From the NCBI RefSeq assembly GCF_900110105.1, contig NZ_FOCL01000002.1:62001-126000 (forward strand): a DNA stretch of 64,000 bases, given 5' to 3'. Below are positions 17,242 to 25,412 of this stretch, piece after piece (the first letter of the stretch is position 1; the number at the start of each line of letters is the position of its first letter). Position numbers and translations under genes: made by a program. Source of the stretch: Mucilaginibacter gossypiicola. GTDB lineage: Bacteria > Bacteroidota > Bacteroidia > Sphingobacteriales > Sphingobacteriaceae. A model generated the notes under the pieces. That model had not been told where the DNA came from, ran no database searches, and worked only from the letters and a program-made list of their open reading frames with translations.

Positions 17242-17916
17242 TTAAAGCGAGTTGTAATAGCTGAATAGTTTGGCTAATGCAACATCGCTTTTAAAGTCAA
17301 CTTTATTGGTTTTAACATATTGCTGCATTTTATCCGCCTTATCGCTCAATGCATCAAGGATGTTTTTTTGCGTCGGTTTAATCTTGGTCATTTGATTGTT
17401 GTTGAAAAGGTAGTAAGCATTTGCCAGCAAAAATGATTTCGTTTTAATCATCGACGTGAAATCCTGCGATTCAACCACTCTTTTCTTGTAATATTTTAAT
17501 AGCTTAACTTTTCCCTCGCCTACAACCATGTAAAAAGTTTTGGTTGTTTGATCATCTACAGGTGGAAAACCACTGCTAAAACTAAAATCAGTTGCGTCAC
17601 TATTTTCAATTGCCGCATCCTTTAATGTAAAACCTTTAACCGGATCAACAAATGCCTGTACTGATGAGTCCTTAGGGTTCTTAAACAATAATTCATCTCC
17701 GTAAGCATTGTAATCCAATACAGCGGCGGCTGTTTTACCATTTACAAATTCAACTGTGCCTTTAAACCATGTATCGGTAAGTAAAGGATTTCCTTGTACG
17801 TCATCATGGGTTGGTAAAAAATACGGCCTGCCCGAGTAATCAGAAAGATATTGTGCTTTAGCTTGTGCGCAAAGAAATATGAATACAAACAGGCAGTATA
17901 GCTTATAATTTTTCAT
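17242..17916 (-). CDS. Secreted protein of unknown function
   Basis: 224 residues with a clear signal peptide (LYCLFVFIFLCAQAKAQ). The mature part is beta-rich and contains a segment (NGKTAAAVLDYNAYGDELLFK) that resembles families in Bacteroidota where a small envelope protein carries 'LxYNxxxDxLxF' strands. No enzyme motif is visible. It is probably periplasmic. The gene is alone, ending 16 nt from cysS in a tail-to-tail arrangement, with a 273-nt promoter spacer upstream in which I found no clear box. Confidence 0.8.
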   Translation of the reverse strand: MKNYKLYCLFVFIFLCAQAKAQYLSDYSGRPYFLPTHDDVQGNPLLTDTWFKGTVEFVNGKTAAAVLDYNAYGDELLFKNPKDSSVQAFVDPVKGFTLKDAAIENSDATDFSFSSGFPPVDDQTTKTFYMVVGEGKVKLLKYYKKRVVESQDFTSMIKTKSFLLANAYYLFNNNQMTKIKPTQKNILDALSDKADKMQQYVKTNKVDFKSDVALAKLFSYYNSL

Positions 17917-18189
17917 GAAAGCAATTTATATTGGTTTAAACAAAAACAGATGTGATTGGTTATGAAGATAATTAATTTTTATTCACTCAGCATAAGTAAA
18001 TTTAATTATTTACGCGTATTTCAGATGATCAAACCCCTTTGCCGCAATTATTCGACCATATCTTCGTTTCAGCATAAAGCAAAAAATAATTCTATTGTTA
18101 AATTATGGTACCTGCTTAATGCATTTTGACTATTGCGTTTCCCACTTAAAATTTATTACTAAATTGCTCCCTAAAACCCGAATATAAAT

Positions 18190-19053
18190 ATGAAGAAAAT
18201 AATATTAGCTGCTACATTTATTGGTTATAGTGTTTTTGCCATGGCGCAGGATGCTGTTAATGTAAACAAGGTAGTTAGTGTTGAACAAGCTTTTGATAAG
18301 TTAGTTGAACGTAAAGGAATAAAAGACGGCTTCCTGGCAGTTGCCGACCCTGACGGCATTATATTTAAGCCGGATGCTGTTAAAATTGTTGACTTTTATA
18401 GCAAAATAGATAAACAGGCCGGCAAGTTAAGTTGGGAACCCAAATTTGCCCGTATCTCTGCCAATGGTGATCTGGCATTCACCGCCGGCCCTTATGTATA
18501 TCAAAATGGCAAAACCGATGATGACAAGGTATATGGCGATTATGTATCTATCTGGCGTACTAATACCGATGGTAAGTTCAAATTACTGATGGATCTCGGC
18601 ATCCAGCACCCCGAAGCCGAAGAAGAAGCCGTTACCGATTTTAAAGAGCCAGATCCCGCGCAACGTTCAGGCCCAAGTAAAGACCCATTTGGAGCTAAAA
18701 ATGTTATTATAGGTACCGATAAAACTTTCAATCATGGCTTAACACTATCGGCCATGGCCAGCTACAAGGAGTTTTTAAGTCCGGAGGGCCGTTACTACTT
18801 CCCCGGCTTTCCGCCAATGACCGGAACCGATGTAGTAATGAAGTTTATTAACAACGAAGCTATAAGCATCACTGCCGAAACAACAGACGGTGGCCGTGCT
18901 GCAAGTAACGACCTTGCTTATACCTATGGCCATGCCCGCATCACCAAAGGCAATGTTGTTGGCAACTATAACTATGTAAGGGTATGGGAAATTGACAAAG
19001 CAAAAAGGTGGAATATCCTGCTTGAAATTTTCTCGCCGATTGAGAATGAGTAA
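18190..19053 (+). CDS. Secreted protein with two NTF2-like (SnoaL/DUF4440) domains
   Basis: 287 residues with a signal peptide (IGYSVFAMAQ). Two copies of an NTF2-like fold can be followed: residues ~28-140 (EQAFDKLVERKGIKDGFLA ... GDYVSIWRTN) and ~185-287 (LSAMASYKEFLSPEGRYYF ... VRVWEIDKAKRWNILLEI). Each ends with the typical W-x-I/L strand. No catalytic residues are evident. It is likely periplasmic, function unknown. A hairpin terminator follows. Confidence 0.82.
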   Translation: MKKIILAATFIGYSVFAMAQDAVNVNKVVSVEQAFDKLVERKGIKDGFLAVADPDGIIFKPDAVKIVDFYSKIDKQAGKLSWEPKFARISANGDLAFTAGPYVYQNGKTDDDKVYGDYVSIWRTNTDGKFKLLMDLGIQHPEAEEEAVTDFKEPDPAQRSGPSKDPFGAKNVIIGTDKTFNHGLTLSAMASYKEFLSPEGRYYFPGFPPMTGTDVVMKFINNEAISITAETTDGGRAASNDLAYTYGHARITKGNVVGNYNYVRVWEIDKAKRWNILLEIFSPIENE

Positions 19054-19112
19054 TCGTCGGATTTGGTGATTAGAGGTTGGAGATCAGAGACTAGTTTGAA
19101 TACACTTCATAA

Positions 19113-19160
19113 ATAAAAGAAGAGCGCCTTGCGATTTATCACAAGGCGCTCTTCTTTTAT
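19113..19160. terminator. Terminator hairpin after the NTF2-like gene
   Basis: Perfect 19-bp arms (19113-19131 and 19142-19160; cores AGAGCGCCTTG / CAAGGCGCTCT) with a 10-nt loop, bounded by A and T runs. It can act on both strands. Confidence 0.8.
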
Positions 19161-19261
19161 AAACTATTCCGGGCGCCAGTGTCCTCATGTGACAACGCAT
19201 GCACGGAAAATTATCAAACAGCAAGGAGACGGTAGGTTGTCCGTGAGGACGGACAAAAGCG

Positions 19262-19303
19262 ATAAAAGAAAGGCCTTGCGGTATCGCAAGGCCTTTCTTT
19301 TAT
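19262..19303. terminator. Terminator hairpin after the MoxR gene
   Basis: Perfect 19-bp arms (19262-19280 and 19285-19303; cores AAAGGCCTTGCG / CGCAAGGCCTTT) around a GTAT loop. It is close in sequence to the hairpin 150 nt away, as if one was copied from the other. Confidence 0.8.
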
Positions 19304-19354
19304 TATGATTGATACCAAAACTAATCTCTGATTTCCAACCTCTGATCGCTAAAA

Positions 19355-20317
19355 TCAAAACAACTGCTCAATAATATCAGCTGCAGATAAGCCTTCAGCT
19401 TCTGCGTGGTAGCTGCGTACTATACGATGGCTCAAAATAGGTTTAGCTACAGCCTGTACATCTTCAATATCGGGCGAATATTTGCCGTTAAGCACCGCGT
19501 GGCATTTAGCACCTAATACCAAAAACTGCGATGCCCTTGGCCCGGCACCCCAGCTAAGCAGACGGTTAATTTGCGGTGTGGCAAACTCGCTGTTGGGGCG
19601 GGTTTTTGATACCAGCTTTACCGCGTATTCCATCACATTATCAGTAACCGGGATATTACGTACCAATTGCTGAAAATAGATGATCTGCTGGGCATTCAAT
19701 ATTTTATTAACCTCAGTTTTATGCGTGCTTGTAGTGTTTTTAACAACCTGCAGCTCCTCTTTAAATGAAGGATAGCTTAAGGCTACGTTAAACATAAACC
19801 TATCCAACTGGGCCTCTGGCAAGGGATAAGTACCTTCCTGCTCAATCGGGTTCTGGGTAGCCAGTACAAAAAACGGCTGCGCAAGCTTGTGTGTAATGCC
19901 TGCTGCGGTTACCGCTTTTTCCTGCATCGCTTCAAGCAGGGCTGCCTGTGTTTTTGGCGGCGTACGGTTTATCTCATCGGCCAGGATAATGTTTGAAAAA
20001 ACCGGTCCTGGGATAAATTTAAAGTTACGGTCTTCACCTAATATTTCAGAGCCGATGATGTCTGACGGCATCAGATCGGGGGTAAACTGGATCCTTTTAA
20101 AATCAAGATCAAGCACCTGCGATACCGTTTGCACCAGTAAGGTTTTTGCCAAACCAGGTACACCAACCAATAAACAATGCCCGTTACTGAAAATAGAGAT
20201 CAGCACAAATTTGATCACTTCATCCTGGCCTACAATTACTTTACCTATTTCGGCACGAATTTGCTGGTAGGCCTGCTTTAAAGCGTCTGCAGCTTCAACA
20301 TCAGAACGGTGTTGCAT
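19355..20317 (-). CDS. MoxR family AAA+ ATPase
   Basis: 320 residues with Walker A GVPGLAKT (52-59), Walker B ILADEIN and sensor motif ATQNPIEQEGTYPLPEAQLDRF, the classic MoxR/RavA signature. MoxR ATPases act as chaperones for protein maturation and are usually encoded beside DUF58 and von Willebrand-A proteins. None is found here: the gene ends at a terminator. It begins 4 nt after the SurA-like gene and is probably co-transcribed with it, which suggests an envelope-related chaperone role. Confidence 0.93.
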   Translation of the reverse strand: MQHRSDVEAADALKQAYQQIRAEIGKVIVGQDEVIKFVLISIFSNGHCLLVGVPGLAKTLLVQTVSQVLDLDFKRIQFTPDLMPSDIIGSEILGEDRNFKFIPGPVFSNIILADEINRTPPKTQAALLEAMQEKAVTAAGITHKLAQPFFVLATQNPIEQEGTYPLPEAQLDRFMFNVALSYPSFKEELQVVKNTTSTHKTEVNKILNAQQIIYFQQLVRNIPVTDNVMEYAVKLVSKTRPNSEFATPQINRLLSWGAGPRASQFLVLGAKCHAVLNGKYSPDIEDVQAVAKPILSHRIVRSYHAEAEGLSAADIIEQLF

Positions 20318-20321
20318 AAAA

Positions 20322-21791
20322 TTATTTAGATGATGATTTGATTTTGGTTTCGGGTATTACCAGTGTAGGATTGGTGTTTACCCATTTCTTCAGCACATCA
20401 TATTGCTGATACTCTTTATCAATTTTGATGAAAGTTTCCTTGCGGCGTTTTTCAAACCACTGTGATACTGTTTTGTTTACCTTATCATTGTAGGCATACT
20501 CCTTAAGCTTAGGAAAATCCTGTTCTAAATTAGCTTTATGGGCGTTGGTAGCCGATTTAAGCAACAAGATCTTGTAGCTTTTTTTACCATCGGCACCGGT
20601 AAACAGATCGGGCTTTGAAATGCTACCAACTTTCATGGTATCGGTAATAAGCGCCACTTTAGGGTCAAGCTTATCGGTAGGGATAAAGGTTGAACGGCTT
20701 TGTACATCTTCGGCATTCAGCATCATACCGCCGTTGTATTTGGTATCCTTATCGTCTGAGTAATATGCCGCCGCGCTTGAAAAGTCAACAGCCATGTTTT
20801 TATCTTTTACAAGCAAATTGTAAATACTATCGGCCTTGGCCTTCGCCCTGTCTAAACTTGCCTGGGTAACTATCGGTGTAACCAGGATATGCCTTACGTG
20901 CACCTGCTCACCGCGGCGTTCAATCACCTGCAAAAAGTGGAAACCAAAATCTGTTTCAAATACCGGCGAAATCTCACCTGCTTTTAATTTAAAGGCATTA
21001 GCTGTAAACTCCTTTACAAAAGTGGTACGGTCGGCAAAACCAAGGTCACCACCCTCTGGTGCCGAGCCCGGGTCTTGCGAGTAAAGCCTTGCCAATGTAC
21101 CAAAGTCTTCACCTTTTTTAACACGCTGCCTTAACTCTTCGGCTTTAGCTTTATAAAGGTCTTTTTCTTCTTTAGTTAACTTAGGCTGAAAAACAATTTC
21201 ACCCACTTCAACTTCTTTGTTAAATGAAGGCAAGCTGTCTTTAGGGATTCCGTCGTAATATTTTTTAACATCCTGAGGTGTAACGTTCAGTTTTTCGGTA
21301 ATGTGCTGCTGCATTTTCTGAGCAACCATTTGCTCTTTCAGGTCAGGCCTGATCTCATCTTTATATTGGATAACCGACCGGCCTAAAAATGCTTCCAGTT
21401 TTTCCTGTCCGCCGGCACGTTGTGTCATTTCGCGCATACGGCGGTCAACGTTAGCATCAACATCTTCTTCTTTTACCTCAATACTATCAATAGCAGCCTG
21501 TTGTGCCAACAGTTTTTGAGTTAACAGTGTTTGTAAAATACGGGCTTTAACCGATGGATCCGGCTGGTTACCCTGAACAAGAAAGTTAGCGTATGACAAT
21601 TCAATATCTGATAGCAATATCGGGCTGCTCCCAACTACTGCTGCAATTTTATCAAGCGTTTTGCCGGGTGTAGTGGCAATAACCGAATCGGCTTTAACCA
21701 GTTTTTTTGCCGACGTATCTGATGCTACCTGTGCCTTTGCAAATGTTATTGTTAAAATAAAACTTAGTACTAATACTCCTAACTTTCTCAT
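20322..21791 (-). CDS. surA: Periplasmic peptidyl-prolyl isomerase/chaperone, SurA-like
   Basis: 489 residues with a signal peptide (VLVLSFILTITFAKAQ). The N-terminal SurA-type chaperone segment has DKIAAVVGSSPILLSDIELSY. Two parvulin domains follow: EVGEIVFQPKL ... LYSQDPGSAPEGGDLGF and VHVRHILVTP ... YSDDKDTKYNGGML. It should escort outer-membrane proteins through the periplasm. The MoxR gene follows 4 nt on. The gene symbol is by similarity; a second paralogue may exist elsewhere in the genome. Confidence 0.88.
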   Translation of the reverse strand: MRKLGVLVLSFILTITFAKAQVASDTSAKKLVKADSVIATTPGKTLDKIAAVVGSSPILLSDIELSYANFLVQGNQPDPSVKARILQTLLTQKLLAQQAAIDSIEVKEEDVDANVDRRMREMTQRAGGQEKLEAFLGRSVIQYKDEIRPDLKEQMVAQKMQQHITEKLNVTPQDVKKYYDGIPKDSLPSFNKEVEVGEIVFQPKLTKEEKDLYKAKAEELRQRVKKGEDFGTLARLYSQDPGSAPEGGDLGFADRTTFVKEFTANAFKLKAGEISPVFETDFGFHFLQVIERRGEQVHVRHILVTPIVTQASLDRAKAKADSIYNLLVKDKNMAVDFSSAAAYYSDDKDTKYNGGMMLNAEDVQSRSTFIPTDKLDPKVALITDTMKVGSISKPDLFTGADGKKSYKILLLKSATNAHKANLEQDFPKLKEYAYNDKVNKTVSQWFEKRRKETFIKIDKEYQQYDVLKKWVNTNPTLVIPETKIKSSSK

Positions 21792-21944
21792 GTAACGCTG
21801 TTATGCTAAATAAAACGGGATAGTTAACCCGTTAAAAACTACGAATTTCGGTAAAATTTATTAATTATAGCCGAACAAAATTTTCTATAAAATCAGCTGA
21901 CTATAATTGTGCTAATATGCCTATAAAGCTTGAGATCGTTTAAC

Positions 21945-21952
21945 TACTTTTG
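21945..21952 (+). promoter_or_regulatory. -7 box that argues for the GTG start at 21969
   Basis: TACTTTTG, an exact TAnnTTTG match. It lies inside the longer reading frame that opens at TTG 21930, so transcription from here supports the GTG at 21969 as the real start. Confidence 0.35.
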
Positions 21953-21968
21953 GTTAAAATTTGTTAAA

Positions 21969-22562
21969 GTGAAAGTTGAGAACCCGGCCGCGTTTCGTTT
22001 TTTGTTAGAGGATGAGCTTTACCTGCTTAATGCAGATAAAATGTTGTATGATAAAATCGCTGAACCAGAACCCACTGCAGCAGAATCATCTTCTCCTGTT
22101 ATTGAACAAATAACACCCGCACCTGCAACAACCAGCCCTTCTTTAGCTCCTGAACCTCAGCCTGTAATACAAACGCCGGTTGCCGGGTTTAAGTATAAGG
22201 GCCAAAACCTAAAGAACTTCCTGGTAATTACACATTACAAAACCGACGAATTTATAAATGCAGGGCATTTAACAGCCCTCGAAAACATCCTTAAACGCAA
22301 AGAACTTGGCCCCGATGATGTAGCTATATTTAACCTGGCTAATTACAGTGAAACTAAATTTAGCCAACTGAAGCCATTTTTTAAGCCAACCAAAGTGCTT
22401 GTTTTGGGAGGAGACGCACTTCCGCACGACATCAAAGTGCTTAAACCCAATAAACCGGTAACCTCAAACGGAATTACCGTGCTTTACACATATTCGTTTG
22501 ATGAAATGATGGATAATGTGGATAATAAAAAAGCCTTTTGGGAACTGGTAAAAACATTATAA
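21969..22562 (+). CDS. Protein of unknown function with Pro-rich linker and C-terminal alpha/beta domain
   Basis: About 197 residues from the GTG start (a TTG at 21930 is the other option). A short N-terminal helix region (FRFLLEDELYLLNADKMLYD) leads to a Pro/Ala/Ser linker (~40-75). A compact alpha/beta domain follows, with FLVITHYKTDEFI, DDVAIFNLANYSE and TKVLVLGGDALP. The last part alternates strands and helices like a small Rossmann-type fold. No catalytic motif is visible. The gene starts an apparent pair with rdgB (23-nt gap), so a link to nucleotide or replication housekeeping is possible. Confidence 0.75.
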   Translation: MKVENPAAFRFLLEDELYLLNADKMLYDKIAEPEPTAAESSSPVIEQITPAPATTSPSLAPEPQPVIQTPVAGFKYKGQNLKNFLVITHYKTDEFINAGHLTALENILKRKELGPDDVAIFNLANYSETKFSQLKPFFKPTKVLVLGGDALPHDIKVLKPNKPVTSNGITVLYTYSFDEMMDNVDNKKAFWELVKTL

Positions 22563-22585
22563 AGCAAACTCATCATTAAATTACT

Positions 22586-23170
22586 ATGCAGCAATTAGTT
22601 TTCGCTACCAATAACCGTCATAAATTGGATGAGGTTTCGGCCAAGCTCAATGGGGCCATTCAGCTTTTAACCCTGCAAGATATTGGCTGCTATGATGATA
22701 TTGAAGAAACCGGCACTACTTTTAAAGCCAATGCCTCTATCAAAAGCCATCATGTTTATACCGAATATAAGCTTAACTGCTTCGGCGATGACAGTGGCCT
22801 TGAAATAGATGCCCTGAATGGAGAGCCGGGCGTATACTCGGCCAGGTATGCCGGCACGCATGGCAACCATGCAGCTAACATCAGCAAGGTACTTGATAAC
22901 CTGAAAGGCGAGACCAACCGCAAAGCCCGGTTTCGTACCGTAATTTCATTGATTTGGAATGGGGACGAGCACTTTTTTGACGGAACGGTTGAGGGCACTA
23001 TCCGGCAAGAGGTGAGTGGTAACGGCGGTTTTGGCTATGATCCTATTTTTGAGCCTGAGGGTTATGATATAACTTTTGCTGAAATGAGCATGAGCGAAAA
23101 AAATGCCATCAGCCACCGCGCAAAAGCTATGGAGCAACTGATCGCATTTTTAAACCAGGCAGGCAAATAA
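22586..23170 (+). CDS. rdgB: Non-canonical purine NTP pyrophosphatase (RdgB/HAM1)
   Basis: 194 residues. It hydrolyses dITP, XTP and similar deaminated nucleotides to the monophosphate, keeping them out of DNA. The family marks are present: ATNNRHKLDE at the start (substrate SxNxxK-type motif), DDSGLEIDALNGEPGVYSARYAG, and GFGYDPIFEPEG near the C-terminus, ending SHRAKAM. It is cytoplasmic and probably an operon partner of the preceding gene. Confidence 0.96.
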   Translation: MQQLVFATNNRHKLDEVSAKLNGAIQLLTLQDIGCYDDIEETGTTFKANASIKSHHVYTEYKLNCFGDDSGLEIDALNGEPGVYSARYAGTHGNHAANISKVLDNLKGETNRKARFRTVISLIWNGDEHFFDGTVEGTIRQEVSGNGGFGYDPIFEPEGYDITFAEMSMSEKNAISHRAKAMEQLIAFLNQAGK

Positions 23171-23349
23171 GCGGGCAATCCATCACTTATTAACTTATAC
23201 TTAAATACACTATTTTACAAGCTTTTTTTCTAAATCGCTTTTTAGTTCCTGTCAGATAAAACGTTTAACCGGATTTTATTCAATATTTTAAAAAATAATG
23301 CAACCTTCCCTGTGTTTACCCCGTAAAATAGAGCTATAAGGAGTAACCT

Positions 23350-23517
23350 ATGAACATTATCAAGCGGATCGGTAAAATTTTATCGGACAGGGACACCAAT
23401 CCCAAGTTTATTAATAGCCTTAAAAAAGTTCGGGAGGCCGACCAAATTGCCGAATCTATAAACAAAAGGTTAAACGAATTAGAAAAACGCACCCGGCAGC
23501 AGGCTGTAAATTTATAA
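23350..23517 (+). CDS. Possible small basic helical protein, 55 residues
   Basis: ATG at 23350 opens a 55-codon frame: MNIIKRIGKILSDRD, then NPKFINSLKKVREADQIAE and a charged end (NKRLNELEKRT). It would be a basic amphipathic helix followed by a coiled-coil-like stretch, with no Cys or signal. The frame stands alone in a 395-nt spacer between rdgB and a lipoprotein gene, and its composition looks coding. There is no recognised family and no clear promoter, so this remains a candidate. Confidence 0.45.
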   Translation: MNIIKRIGKILSDRDTNPKFINSLKKVREADQIAESINKRLNELEKRTRQQAVNL

Positions 23518-23566
23518 TTGTGCATTTTGGCAGGATTTATGCTATTTATGCATAAAATATACTGTC

Positions 23567-24049
23567 ATGAAAAAGTTAATTCAAACCTCAATCGCAATCT
23601 TTTCGCTTGTTCTGGTCATTTCGGCCTGTTCAACAACTAAAAACACTACTACTTCTAATGTTTCGCGCGGTAAATTTGTGGGCACCTGGACCTGCAATAA
23701 CGTAAGTTATGATGGCCTTGTACAAAATGCAGTACAAAGCGTATTTGACCAGGCACCTCCCGAAGCTTTTGTTGGCAGCACATGGAAGCTTACCAACAGC
23801 GGCAACGGCATTTACACTTTAACCAACGGGACATCGCAAACCATATTTTGGTCGGTTTATAACGGCGGCACAACCGGCACCCAATTCCAGTTCAAAAAAC
23901 TTTACGAAGGCGATAAAGCCAAAAATGTAGCCGAAGGCTACCGTTTGGATATTGCAAATAATGACGGATCAGCAATGACCTTGAAATCGCCGGTTACCGT
24001 AGGTAACAGTACCGGATATATTGTTTATTCGTTTACTAAAAACCCGTAA
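23567..24049 (+). CDS. Small lipoprotein of unknown function
   Basis: 160 residues with a lipoprotein signal: hydrophobic IAIFSLVLVISAC, lipid Cys near residue 21, followed by Ser/Thr-rich STTKNTTTSN. The mature domain begins GKFVGTWTCNNVSYDG and has beta strands ending in GYIVYSFTK, like a small lipocalin-type barrel in which G-x-W opens the fold. The ligand is unknown and it is probably anchored in the outer membrane. It is convergent with the lactonase gene across a nested palindrome. Confidence 0.8.
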   Translation: MKKLIQTSIAIFSLVLVISACSTTKNTTTSNVSRGKFVGTWTCNNVSYDGLVQNAVQSVFDQAPPEAFVGSTWKLTNSGNGIYTLTNGTSQTIFWSVYNGGTTGTQFQFKKLYEGDKAKNVAEGYRLDIANNDGSAMTLKSPVTVGNSTGYIVYSFTKNP

Positions 24050-24053
24050 TTTT

Positions 24054-24199
24054 AGGTTAAAGGTCAAAGGCGAAAGGTTAAAGGCTCCTTTCCAGTCCAT
24101 AAAATAAAAAAGGCGAAGTTCGGAATATCCCGACTTCGCCTTTTTTACTTTCAGCGCGAGGCAAAAACCTTTCGCCTTTTACGTTTGTCCTTTCACCTT
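24054..24199. repeat. Nested palindrome with AGGTTAAAGG-type arms between convergent genes
   Basis: Left arm 24054-24084 (AGGTTAAAGG, then CAAAGGCGAAAGG) and right arm 24168-24199 (its inverse, CCTTTCGCC ... CCTTTCACCTT) bracket a terminator hairpin. The arms are tandem heptad-like units. The architecture repeats that of the 19.1-19.4 kb spacer although the unit sequence differs. The right arm touches the lactonase stop codon. Confidence 0.75.
24106..24146. terminator. Bidirectional terminator hairpin
   Basis: Arms AAAAAAGGCGAAGT (24106-24119) and ACTTCGCCTTTTTT (24133-24146), perfect over 14 bp, with A and T tracts on the two sides so it can stop both the lipoprotein and lactonase transcripts. 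Confidence 0.85.
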
Positions 24200-25331
24200 A
24201 TTCCGCTGGTGCAAATTTCAAACAAACCGGGTTACCGATATCAACTTTTATACCTGTTTGGTTAAGTTTTCCGGTATTTTGATCTATCCTGAAAACCCAC
24301 ATATTATCACTGTTTTGGTTTGCAACGATCAGGAAGTTACCTGTTGGATCGATAGCAAAATCACGGGGATTTTTACCAAAAGTTGATTGGCGTGCTACAA
24401 AGGTAAGCAAGCCTGTTTCCTGATTTACTGAGTAGATATTGATCTCATTGGTTTCTAAACGGTTTGAAGCATAAAGGAAACGGCCATCGGGCGACAAGTG
24501 GATAGCTGCGCCTGCTGTTTGACCTTTAAAGCCATCAGGCAGCATGGTAATAGATTGCTTTTGCTTCAACTTCCCGTTGTTATAATCAAACGCAATTACG
24601 TTTGATCCCATTTCAGTTACCAGGTAAACAGTTTTTTTATCGGCCGAGAACTCCAGGTGCCTTGGGCCTTCGCCGGGAGCAACACTTACAAATGCCGGAG
24701 TTGCAGGCTCAATGCGGGGTTCTTTGGAAGGGCGATAACGGAAAATATTTATCTTATCGGTACCAAGGTCATTGTACAACACATATTTTTCATCGGGTGT
24801 TAATATCGCCATATGCGCGTGGGCCGATTCCTGCCTTTCTTTATTTACACTATGCCCGTCATCATGCACAGTTTGCATGCCGTTAGCTATCGACCCATCT
24901 TTATTTAAAGGCATCACCGCAACATTCCCGCTTGAGTAATTGGCGATCAATAGGTTTTTCTGCGCTTTATCAACCGAAATATGGCATGGATCTGCTCCTA
25001 AGGTTGATTGTTTGTTGATGAAAGTAAGCTTACCGGTTTTAGGCTCAAAAGAAAATGCGCTTACTTCACCTTTAGGCAATTCATTAACAGCATAAATAAA
25101 TTTATTGTTGGCACTTAATGTTAAGTATGATGGATTGTTAACACCATCAATTTCACTAAGGTAGGCCAGCTTGCCGGTTTCGGCGTAAAAACGGTATACT
25201 ACAATGCCCTTGCTTTTGCCGGTGGTGTAGGTACCTACCACGAGGTCGAAAGTTTTAGGCCCTGTTTTTTTATTTTGGGCGAATGTGAGTGCCGGTGAAA
25301 GCATAGCTATGATCAAAAGAAATTTCTTCAT
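24198..25331 (-). CDS. Lactonase family beta-propeller protein (6-phosphogluconolactonase-like)
   Basis: 377 residues from the ATG at 25331. An earlier in-frame ATG at 25361 adds ten residues before the signal peptide and is less likely. The signal peptide is FLLIIAMLSPALTFAQ. The mature part is a seven-bladed propeller of the YbhE/Pgl lactonase family: FDLVVGTYTTG at the start, GADPCHISVD, GEGPRHLEFS, HLSPDGRFLYASNR and GKNPRDFAIDPTG. Its export signal suggests a periplasmic sugar-lactone hydrolase rather than the cytoplasmic pentose-phosphate enzyme. Confidence 0.9.
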   Translation of the reverse strand: MKKFLLIIAMLSPALTFAQNKKTGPKTFDLVVGTYTTGKSKGIVVYRFYAETGKLAYLSEIDGVNNPSYLTLSANNKFIYAVNELPKGEVSAFSFEPKTGKLTFINKQSTLGADPCHISVDKAQKNLLIANYSSGNVAVMPLNKDGSIANGMQTVHDDGHSVNKERQESAHAHMAILTPDEKYVLYNDLGTDKINIFRYRPSKEPRIEPATPAFVSVAPGEGPRHLEFSADKKTVYLVTEMGSNVIAFDYNNGKLKQKQSITMLPDGFKGQTAGAAIHLSPDGRFLYASNRLETNEINIYSVNQETGLLTFVARQSTFGKNPRDFAIDPTGNFLIVANQNSDNMWVFRIDQNTGKLNQTGIKVDIGNPVCLKFAPAE

Positions 25332-25380
25332 GGTTGATAAATGATGATTATTGCTGTGCAAGATAGTAAAATAGACAAAA

Positions 25381-25410
25381 AAAATGCCCCGCGGATTAGC
25401 GGGGCATTTT
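25381..25410. terminator. Terminator after the pseudouridine synthase gene
   Basis: Arms AAAATGCCCCGC (25381-25392) and GCGGGGCATTTT (25399-25410) around a 6-nt loop, with a long A tract on the left (T tract on the minus strand), immediately downstream of the gene ending at 25413. Confidence 0.85.
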
Positions 25411-25412
25411 TT

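Larger units (their letters stand above)
19060..19356. repeat. Nested palindrome between convergent genes: outer inverted repeat with two inner terminators
   Basis: An imperfect inverted repeat of about 38 bp brackets the spacer: 19060-19097 (core ATTAGAGGTTGGAGATCAGA) and its inverse at 19318-19356 (core TCTGATTTCCAACCTCTGAT). Inside lie two strong hairpins of similar sequence. The outer arms are runs of purine-rich A/T-GAGA units, a type also seen in the 24.1 kb spacer. No open frame of note lies in the 301-nt spacer. Confidence 0.75.

Noticed and set aside
17917..18189. Spacer between two secreted-protein genes
   Set aside because: AT-rich and divergent, so it must hold two promoters, but no exact -7/-33 pair, hairpin or open frame could be supported.
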